From Symsagittifera roscoffensis (Eukaryota > Xenacoelomorpha > Acoela > Convolutidae): DNA of 64,000 nt. The stretch covers positions 17,239,872-17,303,871 of the forward strand of contig NC_087068.1 in NCBI RefSeq assembly GCF_963678635.1, written 5' to 3'. Positions within the stretch are counted from its first letter, which is position 1, and each line of letters opens with the position of its first letter. Shown here piece by piece: positions 43,632 through 54,329 of this stretch. A model generated the notes under the pieces. It did not search any database, had not been told where the DNA came from, and saw only the letters and a list, made by a program, of their open reading frames with translations. A program made the position numbers and the translations under genes.

Positions 43632-43836
43632 TATTGCTGCCTACTTAGACCACTCTAGTGGAGGTTCCACCGATGCCTTCTCCCAGAACGGGTTTATATT
43701 GAGTGGGTTTTTTGAGTATCCTGCTGGCTGCACCATGTCATACCTCAAGCTATGATCTTCTAATTCCAGAATCCGAATGGATCGACAAACTGATATTCTA
43801 ACACGAAGCGAGATAAAAACAACTAGTTGGAACCAA

Positions 43837-43992
43837 TGTTAATTCTTGGTCTGACCGATCATTCGGTTGCTGTTTGAGAGAAGATCTCTCAAGTTCGATT
43901 GACCAGCCATATGTATGGTTATAACATACATTAACATAAAACATGTATATGAATATATATAACTAGGTTTTGTCGGTCATTGCCGGATGACA
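43837..43992 (-). repeat. LTR of family 3 (left copy, shared in tandem)
   Basis: 156 bp, about 95% identical to 52,332-52,487, same ends and same primer-site-like sequence at 43,819-43,836. It is flanked on its right by the element's downstream region and on its left by gag leader and gag (43,395-43,750), so it serves two copies. Confidence 0.88.
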
Positions 43993-44324
43993 TTCCCCCT
44001 TGAGAGAATTTTAATTTAATAAATACGAATTGAGTTTTAGGGTCCACGTGGGACCGATATAGTTTTATTTTTTTTCTAAGTTTTGAGTCCCCGTGGGACT
44101 TTGAGTGTTTGTTCATTTTCCTTCCTTTGATGGTTTCTCCTCATATTTGTTATGTTCCTCGTCATCCTGCATTTCATTGTCGTCAATCTTTTGCTTCTTC
44201 TCGATTTCTTTGATAAGTAGGATCTCATTGTTGTTGTTTGCCATGTCTTCTTCAGTTGGTGACGTCAGATCCACCACTTCGGTGTGTTTGGTGCCGTGTT
44301 TTGGACTGATGGCTTCGATAAATT
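43993..44324. other. Downstream untranslated region of family 3
   Basis: It lies between the last frame and the LTR. It has a T-rich part and a direct repeat-like CCACGTGGGACC / CCCGTGGGACTT pair. On the minus strand a purine-rich stretch of the form AATTCTCTCAAGGGGGAATG lies next to the LTR edge and could be the polypurine tract (GGGGGAATG directly before TGTCATCC). Confidence 0.45.
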
Positions 44325-45310
44325 TTAGGCAGGCTCGATATTGTGGGGTCTTGTCTGCAAAAACCCATCTCTTGAATTAGTCTTTAAACTCGGGTGTTCT
44401 GATTTTCGTTGCTCGGGCGGCAAATCAATCTCAAAGCGAATCTCTTTTGTTTTCCCGCTGCCCTCACTTAATTTGTTTATTGGAATGGCATTGCCAAATG
44501 CATTTGTCAGCTCCGATTGTCTATTTCGTGTAGACTTTCTTTGTGGTTCTGGTGGTGTTGGTGGTGTTCCTTTTTTATTTTGATGTTTTAGCGAAGGTGC
44601 TATATACTCCGAAGATGTGGTGGAGTGATTGTCGTCCAAATGACTTGATAAATTCTCAAGTGCTGTTGTTGTTGTGGCTTTCTGAATTGGCACCTCCGTC
44701 TGTAACGTCATCCCTCTAGTTTGTAGTTTTGCTGGTGGTCAGCCCCCAGTTCTCTTCTCCATAGCCTTTGCCTTTTTTTTTGTTGGGCTGCTTGTTTGTT
44801 GACGTGATTGCTTTTTCGTTGTCTCCACTGGCAAACCCGTGTTTTCATCTTCCTCGAACATTGAGTGTTGTGGCGTGTTGGGGTTTTCAATGTCTAAAAA
44901 ACGTAGACATGGTCCAGTTCCCCGTGCAGATTTATACGCAACATAATCACTAAGTCGAGAAAATCTACAAGGTCCGTAAATTAGAGGGTTTGGTACAAAA
45001 GCTGTTCCGCTATTTCTCAATAACCTTGGTTGTTTTCCGAATGTTTGTACCCAAGCGGTATGATGAGTATATGTAAAAATTTTCCCATCAACTGTTTTAT
45101 ATCTTTGTTCGAAGTATTTTGGGTTTTCACTTTCATTGCTATTCTAATTGTTTTCCGAGCCACCTGCTCAATACGTTTCTTAGTATATACGTCTATTGTT
45201 CTCTGTATCCTTTTGTATCTGACATTAAGCTTATCTTTTGCTACGTCTATAAATTTAAGACCTGCACCTGTTTTCTGTTGTGTCGGAGAACTCTGAAGTT
45301 TCTTTGGCAT
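44325..45310 (-). CDS. Downstream frames of family 3 (no env features)
   Basis: Three frames: 45,017-45,310 (very basic, helical), 44,739-45,020 (includes GPCRFSRLSDYVAY, then a Lys-rich tail) and 44,325-44,711 (Ser/Thr/Pro-rich with RKSTRNRQSEL). The second resembles the tail often found after Gypsy integrases. No signal peptide or membrane anchor was seen, so I do not call an envelope. Confidence 0.45.
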
Positions 45311-45364
45311 TTGTAGGCTTATCTTTCCTTTCTACCTAATTGACATCTAATTGACAATTTCTAC

Positions 45365-46058
45365 TTAATGCATGATCTCAGCGGGTAGAGGCGGTTTTGT
45401 TAAGTTCTTCGTATCTAAACATGCATATTTTACGTTTTCCCAATTTAAGTTATTTGGTGTACTGCTTGTTGCGATGTTCGATAACGGAGTGTTTGGTTTG
45501 CGGCCCATGTGTGCCTCAAACGGTGAAATTTTTGTGACGCCGTGTGGTGTGATCCGCAATGTTTTTATTACTTCCGCTACATCCGAAGCTAGCTTGTATG
45601 GTATGTTTGTTTCATGAATACCGTCAAACTGCGTTTTAATGTTTGTATCATTCGTTCTACTACCCCTATTGCCCTGTGATCGTCTACCGGTGCAAAAGTA
45701 GTTTTATTTTATTTGAGTTACAGAATAACTGAAATTTCTTTGCTCTGAATGTTTGGGCCTGATCACATCCTAATCTTCGTGGTACCCCGTTGTTGAAAAT
45801 ATAGCGCTGCATGAACTTAATAGCAATGTCTGCTGTTGTTTTGTAAATAACTTTTGCTGTGGAAAACTTTGACCATTTATCTATGGCAACAAGGATATAA
45901 GCATCGTTATTTAATTCATCTGGGAGGGGTCTTGCGAAATCTAATTGAACTTCCTCGTTATGTTCTACTACCGGTTCCATAAGAAATGAATGTTCTTTTC
46001 CTATGATGGGTTTTAAGTTTTTAACTTGTTTCGTACACTGCTTGCAGTTTTGTGCCAT
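45365..46058 (-). CDS. pol: Integrase core and C-terminal part of family 3, second copy
   Basis: The frame at 45,684-46,058 shows MAQNCKQCTKQVKNLKPIIG (zinc-binding half), VQLDFARPLPDE (first catalytic Asp), AYILVAIDKWSKF and PRRLGCDQAQTF (second catalytic Asp region). The frame at 45,365-45,559 shows HGVTKISPFEAHMGRKPNTP, the conserved end of the Gypsy integrase core. Fossil, looks broken. Confidence 0.75.
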
Positions 46059-46762
46059 GTGGACAATGGTTCTGTGTATGTGCTAGGATGAGTTAAGTGT
46101 AGATAATCAAGAACTGTTTGTCGCAATTGAGTTGGTATTACTATCCTCTCGTCAATTAGTAGACAGTCTTTGCGGACGTGAAGTCGATTTCTAATGTTGT
46201 GCCAATAGGGTCCATACGAAGTTTTCATGGCCTCCCAATCCCTTTTCTTGACGAAATTGATGAGTGGGCGGAGGTTCCGATCTTTTTTCGTTGCCGCGGC
46301 AATGAATCGTACTCCCAGCACTTTTTGAAGTTTCTTTCTGAACAGTGGGGTGTCTTCCTGTTTAATTGCTGGATCAGACTCTTCAAGTTTTCGTATGGCA
46401 TGTACGTTTTGTTTTTGTTGTTCTTGGATTAGTTTAATACCGATTTGTGGTAACAAGTTTCTTCCTATAATGATCGCTTTCTTATCAACGATTACGATGA
46501 ATGGAGCTGATTGAACTCTCCAGCCCCCTGACTCAATAGCAATAATCAATTTACCCTGTGGAACAATCGTTTCATGGTTATAGCACGCTAAGTTTCGTGC
46601 GGTCTCTCCTGTTGGGATAGTTTTAAACGTTGCTTCTTTGTTATTTTGCTGAAGATGCCGTGCGATTTTTTCGTAGAGAAAAGACATTGGGCTTCCCAAA
46701 TCAGCAATAGCAAACAATTGTTCTGAATTCGTCTTTAATTTGAAAATGTGTCCGTTTGCCAT
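46013..46762 (-). CDS. pol: Protease and integrase N-terminal part of family 3, second copy
   Basis: 249 codons. The first part repeats the protease of the first copy (GRNLLPQIGIKLIQEQQ). The frame then goes directly to an integrase N-terminal region (YWHNIRNRLHVRKDCLLI, VIPTQLRQTVLDYLHLTHP). The RT and RNase H part of the first copy is absent here, so this body is non-autonomous as it stands. Confidence 0.7.
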   Translation of the reverse strand: MANGHIFKLKTNSEQLFAIADLGSPMSFLYEKIARHLQQNNKEATFKTIPTGETARNLACYNHETIVPQGKLIIAIESGGWRVQSAPFIVIVDKKAIIIGRNLLPQIGIKLIQEQQKQNVHAIRKLEESDPAIKQEDTPLFRKKLQKVLGVRFIAAATKKDRNLRPLINFVKKRDWEAMKTSYGPYWHNIRNRLHVRKDCLLIDERIVIPTQLRQTVLDYLHLTHPSTYTEPLSTWHKTASSVRNKLKT

Positions 46763-46777
46763 TACCGAAAAAAAATT

Positions 46778-47390
46778 CTATTTGATAATCCTCCCAACCG
46801 TTGCTGGAAAAAAAATTCGGCAAATGCCACGGGTTTGTTTTCTGTTTCGAGACTTTCCGTCTCTAGCTCCTCCTGTTGAACTGTATCTTCCAGATAGTTT
46901 ACTTGGGTGGAACGGCCAAACTTTAGCGAAATGACCCCGTTTGGCGCATTTAGCACAAATTTTATCTTTGGCAGGGCAGGACTCTAAATGGTTTTGATTA
47001 TATTGATTTCCGCATTTGTAACACTGTTTGTGACTACCTGTATTGGTATTTCTCTGTTGTTCTCTGTTGCTTTGTGCCCACGTTTGAGCGGTCGTCCTAA
47101 AGATTCTCGTCATCTTTGATTGTTAGAGTAGTTAGCGCGACCCCGCTTGTTATGTAGTTAACTGGTTCTTGTTTTGGCGTAAACTGCTTTCCTTCGAAAG
47201 CATTGGTTTTCATAGTACAACTATGTTCAATTCTTTTTCTCTACGTATAGCATATTCATCTTGTAGCGATCTGGTTTGTGCTAACAATTCTTCAGCTATT
47301 TTGTCATTGTTCATGTGTGCGGTGAACATGTCTCGAACCCATTCATTCTCGCGATCCCCGCAATCCGCTCGTGATGCCTGTTCCGCTATT
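46778..47390 (-). CDS. gag: Gag end with nucleocapsid of family 3, second copy
   Basis: Matches the gag C-terminal part of the first copy from the junction near 47,395 onwards. The frame at 46,778-47,113 carries CYKCGNQYNQNHLESC and CAKCAKRGHFAK, two cysteine/histidine knuckles of retroviral nucleocapsid type, preceded by a basic stretch. It would package element RNA. Confidence 0.7.
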
Positions 47391-47399
47391 TCTTAATAA

Positions 47400-48115
47400 C
47401 CTTGGTTGTTTTCCGAATGTTTTTACCCAAGCGGTGTGATCCGCAATGTTTTTATTACCTCCGCTACATCCGAAGCTAGCTTGTATGGTTTGTTTGTTTC
47501 ATCAATACCTTCAACCTGCGTTTTAAAGTTTGTATCAATCGTTCTACTACCCCTATTGCCCTGTGATCGTCTACCGGTGCAAAAAATAGTTTTATTTTAT
47601 TTGAGTTACAAAAAAACTGAAATTTCATTGCTCTGAATGTTTGGGCTTGATCACATCTTAATCTTCGTGGTACCCCGTTGTTGGAAATATAGCGCTGCAA
47701 GAACTTAATAGCAATGTCTGCTGTTGTGTTGTAAATAACTTTTGCTGTGGGAAACTTTGACCATTTATCTATGGCAACAAGGATATAAGCATCCTTATTT
47801 AATTCATCTGGGAGGGGTCTTGCGAAATCTAATTGAACTTCCTCGTTCTACTACCGCTTCCATAAGAAATGAATGTTCTTTTCCCATGATGGGTTTTAAA
47901 TTTTTAACTTGTTTAGCACACTGCTTGCAATTTTGTGCCATGTGGACAATGGTTCTGTGTATGTGCTGAAGCCAGACATGTTGGCATAGATCCAACACGG
48001 CCGCCGATCCAGGATGAGTTAAGTGTAGACTACCAGGAACTGTTTGTCGCAATTGAGTTGGTATTACTACCCTCTCGTCAATTAGTAGACAGTCTTCGCG
48101 GACTGGAGTCGATTT
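47400..48115 (-). pseudogene. pol: Integrase region of family 3, first copy
   Basis: Recognisable stretches are HMAQNCKQCAKQVKNLKPI (zinc-binding half), QRYISNNGVPRRLRCDQAQTF (core, second catalytic Asp region) and DDHRAIGVVERLIQTLKRRL (third catalytic block with Glu). It is nearly the same as the integrase in the second copy at 45,365-46,330. It stops at the junction with the second body near 47,395. Fossil, looks broken. Confidence 0.7.
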
Positions 48116-49206
48116 CTAATGTTGTGCCAATAGGGTCCATACGAAGTTTTCATGGCCTCTCAATCCCTTTTCTTGACGAAATTGATGAGTGGGCGGAGGT
48201 TCCGATCTTTTTTCTGTAGTCATCGTGGGTCTTTTAATTGTTGCCACCACTCCCTCAGTGATCAGCTCATGACTGGCCTCGAGTGACGTATTCTTCGTCA
48301 TAGTTGGGGGTGTCTCGTTGTGACTTGTTTCCTCCTGTATAATCTTTGTTGGGTCCGCGCGACTCACCCAGACTTCATCGTCCGATTTTTGTTCCCCGGG
48401 CAGTTTTGTTTGTGTGGCTATAGAACTTACTCCGGTCTCGGTCTGGCAGACTTTTGATTCCTTTGGGTCGGTGATTTTCTTTGTCTCGGTCTTCTTTTGC
48501 GCCGTCTGGTTGGCCCATTGAGTTTCCGTATTATCGCTAAAAACGATTTTTTTAATGAAAATTTGACTTCTTCCGGGTTTCCCCCGCTTTTTGTATGAGT
48601 TCTCGTGCATTCTTTACTTGCGTAACACTTTCAGTGTGAGATTTTTTCTTTGAACAGATTTTTTTTCCTTTCGCGGGTGGTTTTTTATGCCACCGTGGAT
48701 CGGAAAGACTTTCCTCCCTGTCCGACGATCCTTGCCATCGATTAGTCGACTCGGTATTTTGTTGTTCTGGGCTTTTCAGTGGGTCTGTGCTCTTGAGTTC
48801 CGAAGAGATGAAACCTCCCTTGAATTCACGCGTTTCTGATCGTCTATTCATTTTGCAGTGAATAAGATGGACGGTTTTGAACTGGTTTGAGTGTTTCTGA
48901 TTTAGAATGACAGAGAACTGACTGTTTGTTGGCGATTTTCGAGTGAGAGTGAAATCGAATTTCAGTTCGCAATTGACCGTGAGTGGAATGTTTGGAATAA
49001 TCGTTTGTTAAATGAGTGTTTGATATTGCGTCTAATAACCCTTTATTTTTCGCGCGTTTTTTGATCAGTTCATACGGTGCTTTGTTTTGATTGGCTAGAT
49101 TATTTAAAATGACGTTGTCAATCAATTCGAGGTTGTTTATGAATGCATTAATTGATGCTACAACAAATTCCTCATCATACTGGCTGGGGGGGTTCTGCCA
49201 ATCCAA
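48116..49206 (-). CDS. Tether and charged frames between RNase H and integrase, family 3
   Basis: The frame at 48,844-49,206 starts with YDEEFVVASINAFINNLELI, a stretch typical of the RNase H-integrase tether in this kind of Gypsy. The next frames (48,552-48,851; 48,116-48,610) are Lys/Glu/Thr/Ser-rich and disordered in character. The matching part of the second copy is absent, so these frames are present only once. Confidence 0.5.
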
Positions 49207-51223
49207 CTGGATTTCGGGACATATAGTCTATCAATCCCAATTTAAATCCCGCAAGATGTTTGATATCAAAGTGAAATGGCATTAATCTATCAATCCACCG
49301 TGTTAACCTACTCTGACTCGTTTTTGATCTTTCGCTTGCTTTTAGTGCGCTGATTAAAGCCTGGTGATCTGCAATGACGGTAAAATGTTTTCCATACAGA
49401 TAATATTTGAAATGTTCAATTGCCCAAACTACTCCTAATACTTCGAGTTCGTTTACGGAATATTTTTCCTCGAGAGAGTTCAAGAAACGTGATGCGTACG
49501 CTATAGCTATCCAACCTCGTGTTGAATTTTGTTCTAACGCTGCCCCTAAACCTGTGTTAGATGCGGTACAAACTATGCGGGTCTCTAAGTGCTGGTCAAA
49601 ATGTTTATTTTGAGTGATTGCAGCTACTAGTTTTAATATGTTTTTGAAAGCTGTGTTATGTTTCGTGGACCACTCCTCGAGTGATTTTTTCTTTTCTGTG
49701 TTTTTTAGCAATGGACGGAGTGCAGCAGCTGCTTGTGCTAAATTTGGTTTATAACGTGTGAGGTGGTGTATTGACCCCATAAAGCTTTTTAGTTGTTTAA
49801 ATGTCTTTGGTACTGATGGTTTTTCTATTGCTTCGGTTTTCTTAATGAGCAGTGTTGTGCCATCGCTATTAATGTTGAATCCTAACCACTCATTTTGTTT
49901 GCAAGGGAACTTAGCTTTCTCAAGTGAAATCACAAGATTTTCTTCATCTAATTTGTCAAACACTGCTTTCAGCTTCTGTTGATGTAGTTCGGTAGAGCCT
50001 TTCGTAACTATCAGTATATCATCTAAGTATGCATATGTGTTTGTGCAATTCGTCAAAGTTAGATCGCTGGCTTTTTTGAATTCGGCTGGCATTTCCGTGA
50101 GGCCGTAAAATCCGGTTTCGAACTGATATGTTCCTGATGCATTGCCACCGATTAGGTTGAAATTGCACTGTTTGCTTGTTTTCTGATCCAGCGGGATTTG
50201 AGAGTATGCATACTGAAGGTCAAGTTTTGAAAACAACGTCTGTTTTGTTTTGTAGGATTTTACTACTTGTGCAATGTTATCTAGTAATAGATCAAAATTG
50301 GGCATTTGATACTTGTTTTTATGAATAAATTTGTTGATTTTCTTTGAGTTCAACGCAAGTTTGACTGTTTGATCTTTTTTTACAGTGATGATAATTAGAT
50401 TGATGAGTTGTCTATCCAAACACTTATCCAATTTGATAAGGTGTTTCTGATCAATCAGCTTGTTTAGTTCTCCCTCCACACGTTTTTGTAAATGTATCGG
50501 AATGCGGCGACGTTTTTGTTGTATCGGAACGAATTCTTTAATAAACTGTGTTTTCATTGTATGATTCTTGGATTTTCGAATACGTACGCACAGTTGTGTG
50601 AAATTTTCTTTGATCCTTTGTTTAATTGCTGGACCAGACTCTTCCAGTTCTCGTATGGCATGTACGATTTGTTTTTGTTGTTCTTGGATTAGTTTAATAC
50701 CGATTTGTGGTAACAAGTTTCTTCCTATAATGTTCGCTTTCTTATCAACGGTTACGATGAATGGAGCTGATTGAACTCTCCAACCCCCTGACTCAATAGC
50801 AACAATCAATTTACCCTTTGGAACGATCGTTTCATGGTTATAGCATGCTAAGCTTCGTGCGGTGTCTCCTGTTGGGATGGTTTTAAACGTTGCTTCTTTG
50901 TTATTTTGCTGAAGACGCCGTGCGATTTTTTCGTTGAGAAAAGATATTGGGCTTACCGAATCAGCAAAAGCAAACAATTGTTCTGAATTCGTCTTTAATT
51001 TGAAAATGTGTCCGTTTGCCATTACCGAAAAAGTATCTATTTGATAATCCTCCCAACCGTTGCTGGGAAAAAATTCGGCAAATGCCACGGGATCGTTTTC
51101 TGTTTCGAGATTTTCCGTCTTTACCGTCTCTAGCTCCTCCTGTTGAACTGTATCTTCCAGATAGTTTACTTGGGTGGAACGGCCAAACTTTAGCAAAATG
51201 ACCCCGTTTGGCGCATTTAGCAC
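49175..51223 (-). CDS. pol: Protease-RT-RNase H polyprotein of family 3
   Basis: 682 codons, one open frame. Protease-like N-terminus (MANGHIFKLKTNSEQLF, PISFLNEKIARRL, IIGRNLLPQIGIKLI). RT: LALNSKKINKFIHK, KLDLQYAYSQIPLD, GFYGLTEMPAEFKKA, and YAYLDDILIVT with the YLDD catalytic pair. RNase H: CTASNTGLGAALEQ, AYASRFLNSLEEKYSVNELE, VIADHQALISAL. The end HLAGFKLGLIDYMSRNPVG is the usual Ty3/Gypsy RNase H boundary. It is only distantly related to the family 1 RT at 19,867-20,730. Confidence 0.88.
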   Translation of the reverse strand: MLNAPNGVILLKFGRSTQVNYLEDTVQQEELETVKTENLETENDPVAFAEFFPSNGWEDYQIDTFSVMANGHIFKLKTNSEQLFAFADSVSPISFLNEKIARRLQQNNKEATFKTIPTGDTARSLACYNHETIVPKGKLIVAIESGGWRVQSAPFIVTVDKKANIIGRNLLPQIGIKLIQEQQKQIVHAIRELEESGPAIKQRIKENFTQLCVRIRKSKNHTMKTQFIKEFVPIQQKRRRIPIHLQKRVEGELNKLIDQKHLIKLDKCLDRQLINLIIITVKKDQTVKLALNSKKINKFIHKNKYQMPNFDLLLDNIAQVVKSYKTKQTLFSKLDLQYAYSQIPLDQKTSKQCNFNLIGGNASGTYQFETGFYGLTEMPAEFKKASDLTLTNCTNTYAYLDDILIVTKGSTELHQQKLKAVFDKLDEENLVISLEKAKFPCKQNEWLGFNINSDGTTLLIKKTEAIEKPSVPKTFKQLKSFMGSIHHLTRYKPNLAQAAAALRPLLKNTEKKKSLEEWSTKHNTAFKNILKLVAAITQNKHFDQHLETRIVCTASNTGLGAALEQNSTRGWIAIAYASRFLNSLEEKYSVNELEVLGVVWAIEHFKYYLYGKHFTVIADHQALISALKASERSKTSQSRLTRWIDRLMPFHFDIKHLAGFKLGLIDYMSRNPVGLAEPPQPV

Positions 51224-51508
51224 AAATTTTATCTTTGGCGGGGCAGGACTCTAAATAGTTTTGTTTATATTGATTTCCGCATTTGTAACACTGTTTGTGA
51301 TTCCTGTATTGGTATTTCTCTGTTGTCCTCTGTTGTTTTGTGACCCACGTTTGAACGTTCGTCCTCGAGATTCTCGTCCTCTTTGTGCGTTTTGATTGTT
51401 AGAGTAGTTAGTGCAACCCCGCGTGTTTATGTAGTTAACCGGTTCTTGTTTTGGCGTAAATTGCTAACCTCCGAAAGCATTGGTTTTCATAGTACAACTA
51501 TGTTCAAT

Positions 51509-52126
51509 TCATTTTTCTCTACGTATAGCATAATCATCTTGTGGGGATCTGGTTTGTGCTAACAATTCTTCAGCTATTTTGTCATTGTTCATGTGTGCGG
51601 TGAACATGTCTCGAACCCATTCATTCTCGCAATCCCCGCAATCCTTTCGTGATGCCTGATCCATGAGGTCTGAATGAAATTGCTCTAAACTTTCTGTTTT
51701 CTTTTGCTTTGGACAGATGAAATTGTACCTTTCGAAAGCGATTATTCTAGTAGTAACAAAAATATCCGCGAGGGTTGTCATTAGTTCTTGCGAGACAGTG
51801 TGTAGTTCCAAATTGGGTCTTTTTTGTTGTATTTGTCTTTGTCCTTCTGCTCCTAAGCATATGAATGTGTAACTGCGTACTTTTGCGTCGGCTTCGTCCC
51901 ATCTGAATGAATTACAAAGTACGTTTTTCTCTCGTGCTTTGATTACGTGGTTCTCCCAACCAACTCTTTTCTCGTGGTTTCTGACTTCTCTATTGTTCCT
52001 TTGTGCCTCCGTTTCTCCCGTGATTTCAAGCTCGTACACTGGTTCTGGAGTTTCGACTAATGCTGGTCGGGCTCTTACTAAATTTTGTACTTCCATCCCA
52101 TCTTTCGCAAATTTAGCCATTTCCAT
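51509..52126 (-). CDS. gag: Gag (matrix/capsid part) of family 3
   Basis: 205 codons. A charged N-terminal part is followed by a capsid-like helical core (SFRWDEADAKVRSYTFICLG, then CPKQKKTESLEQFHSDL), which has the spacing of the retrotransposon gag core in Gypsy elements. A nucleocapsid stretch with cysteines follows at about 51,240-51,330. A nearly identical N-terminal copy is at 43,395-43,631. Confidence 0.7.
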   Translation of the reverse strand: MEMAKFAKDGMEVQNLVRARPALVETPEPVYELEITGETEAQRNNREVRNHEKRVGWENHVIKAREKNVLCNSFRWDEADAKVRSYTFICLGAEGQRQIQQKRPNLELHTVSQELMTTLADIFVTTRIIAFERYNFICPKQKKTESLEQFHSDLMDQASRKDCGDCENEWVRDMFTAHMNNDKIAEELLAQTRSPQDDYAIRREK

Positions 52127-52331
52127 TATTGCTGCCTACTTAGACCACTCTAGTGGAGGTTCCACCGATGCCTTCTCCCAGAACGGGTTTATATTGAGTG
52201 GGTTTTTTGAGTATCCTGCTGGCTGCACCATGTCATACCTCAAGCTATGATCTTCTAATTCCAGAATGAGAATGGATCGACAAACTGATATTCTAACACG
52301 AAGCGAGATAAAAACAACTAGTTGGAACCAA

Positions 52332-52487
52332 TGTTAATTCTTTGTCTGACCGATCATTCGGTTGCTGTTTGAGAGAAGATCTCTCAAGGTCGATTGACCA
52401 GCCATATATATGGTTATAACATACATTAACATAAAACATGTATATAAATATACACAACTAGGTTTTGTCGGTCCATGCCGGATGACA
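52332..52487 (-). repeat. LTR of family 3 (right copy)
   Basis: 156 bp with TGTTAATTC ... GGATGACA ends. A primer-binding-site-like TTGGTTCCAACTAGTTG lies directly inside it (52,314-52,331, minus strand). Outside, the sequence changes abruptly to AAGACCATTAACG. A target duplication cannot be tested because the left end of the array is another copy. Confidence 0.88.
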
Positions 52488-52733
52488 AAGACCATTAACG
52501 AAGCACTTTTGGCAATTAGTTTATTCCAGATTCTCTTGGCTTGGTTAAAAACAACTAGTTGGAAAGCACATTAAATGACAGCGAAATGGTTAATATTGAT
52601 TTAATGTTTTTAGTTAAGTTTACTTTTTGAGAAGCGTTATTTATGAAACATGAGGGTTTTCTTGGTAACGAAATATCGCCTGTGATGGTGGTCTTTGTTC
52701 TGTGAAAGCTGCAGTTGTAATTATACATGTTTT
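52488..52733. other. AT-rich flank of the family 3 array
   Basis: No frame or repeat recognised. A second AACAACTAGTTGGAA, the same as the primer-site-like sequence of family 3, lies at 52,549-52,563, outside any LTR. Confidence 0.4.
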
Positions 52734-52913
52734 TTATGATTCAAATAAGTTTCCATACTCTAGTAGCATGTTATTTTTGTTTATGTCTGATGATCTGAAG
52801 TCAAACTTTTTTGAAATTCCTGTTTTTGAATCATTTTTTCCGTTGATTGGGTTCTCACTGAGTTGTATCTCAGAGTGTAGATCAATCTGGGGCTCTATTC
52901 TCTCGCCATGTAA
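52734..52913 (-). CDS. Candidate terminal host exon (about 59 residues)
   Basis: Minus strand: acceptor-like TGAATTTAG, then an open frame with polar composition (IEPQIDLHSEIQLSENPING and similar) to a TAA. It lacks a start codon, so it would be a last exon. Composition differs from the surrounding AT-rich DNA. No family recognised, and no upstream exon found. Confidence 0.25.
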   Translation of the reverse strand, partial: LHGERIEPQIDLHSEIQLSENPINGKNDSKTGISKKFDFRSSDINKNNMLLEYGNLFES

Positions 52914-53880
52914 CTAAATTCAGTTTCGAGCTCCTTTTTATTTCTTTAATCTAGATTTGAGTGATTTCACCCAGGTGTATTTTTTTAAATTTAATTGTTT
53001 TAACTGTTTTAACCCAGGTGGCTTTAATTGTTTTCAACTATTTTGGAGTAGCAACAGAAGAATCTCTAGATTGGTTGTTGTAAGTCTTCACGTTATTAAG
53101 TACAAATTCCAATATGGTAAGCTTATTAGTTGAGCTGTAATTTAGTCTCAAATTTACTTTTAAAGAACTTTAACTTAATGGGTTGCCTTTAGATACTATT
53201 ACCCCTTGATATATTTTCGAGTTAAACTGAATCTTAAACAGTCCGCAGAATTAGGTGATCTGGAAAAAAATTTAAAATAAATTTCAATCCGTTTTTTTAA
53301 AGTTTGTTAGTTTTTCCTGGTTGTGGAATGATTAATTTTGAACCAATTTTTCGATTAAATTTCTCTTTTTTTGCGATATAAAATTTGATAAGATTAAGTT
53401 TTGTCCTGGTAGCGAAATGGAACTTGGATTGTTCTTCGTTTTCTTAAAGCTGAGTGTTCTTCGTTTTCTTTAAGGGGGCTTTTTTCCCACGCTTTTTCCC
53501 ATCCCTTCAGGGATTCCATTTACTGCCGACCCAAAAGGTTCCACATTTGGTACTTTTTAAGGACATCCAATTTTGGCTGATGGACATATATTCACTTTTG
53601 AGTGCAGAGCGCAAGCTGAAAACGCAATTTTTTGGTCAAAATTTAGAAAAAACTGTCTGAAGAAGCATTTATTGGACCGTTTCAAAATTAGCAGTTTTTT
53701 TTTCAAAATTAGCATGCGGTGCAGAAGTTTTGGTCAAAATGGGACCTTTTTAGTGATTTGGTATAGCTCAGAAAACTAATTTGGTCGACCTAAATTGAAG
53801 AATAATTTTTTGAAAAATTTTTGAGCATCCTCCCCTACCCTTCTCGAGAAAACCCTAAATCTGTCGCTAGTCCGGGGTAA
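52914..53880. other. AT-rich sequence, nothing identified
   Basis: Poly(T)-rich, with two CCCAGGTG motifs at 52,970 and 53,025 and no convincing frame. Confidence 0.45.
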
Positions 53881-54329
53881 TTAATAGATTTGATTGCGGC
53901 TGTGTTGGACGTTACAATATCCGCTTAAGTTTTTATCACTCTTAAGTACGACGAATAAGTAGAGTTGGCTGCTATGGGAGGAGGACAAAAAGTCATTTAG
54001 AGCCTTTTCATTTTTCTCAACAACTGGATACATTTGAATCCGTTGACTTTTGCCAACTGAACGTTTCAGGTTTCTACTTGTTTCGGGGCGCACTCTTTGT
54101 AGTTTTGAGCCATTTGTATGACTGCGTAGTAGATATTTGGAAGCATGTTGTTGCAGACATCTCGTTTTATCTCGGATCCCGAGCATCTCGTAAATTTTCG
54201 GATCCCGAGTGCTATCTTGACAGCTCTGAAAGACTTACCACTCGGATGTCCATCATTGGCATGTCGCGTACAGGCCTGTAGCCAATTTCTACTGTTGTTA
54301 TAAAAAAACCACATAATCTTTTCTGACAT
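53881..54329 (-). pseudogene. Diverged integrase fragment of a family 3 relative
   Basis: Minus-strand frames contain VIQMAQNYKECAPKQVET and MYPVVEKNEKALNDF, which line up with the family 3 integrase stretches HMAQNCKQCTKQVKNLK and MEPVVEHNEEVQLDF in the same order and spacing. It is far more diverged than the copies at 45,365-48,115, so it is an older insertion. No LTR or other part was found nearby. Fossil, broken. Confidence 0.65.

Larger units (their letters stand above)
43262..52487 (-). mobile_element. Compact Ty3/Gypsy element array (family 3), head-to-tail copies
   Basis: Minus strand, right to left: LTR (52,332-52,487), gag, protease-RT-RNase H in one long frame, charged tether, integrase part; then from about 47,395 a second body with gag end, nucleocapsid, protease, integrase and downstream frames; then LTR (43,837-43,992), gag of a third copy, and the edge of another LTR. 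Two LTRs agree at about 95%. The second body is internally shorter than the first. The copies look broken, in several places each. Confidence 0.85.

Noticed and set aside
44325-45310. Envelope gene in family 3
   Set aside because: No signal peptide, cleavage site or membrane anchor; frames are charged or Ser/Thr-rich.
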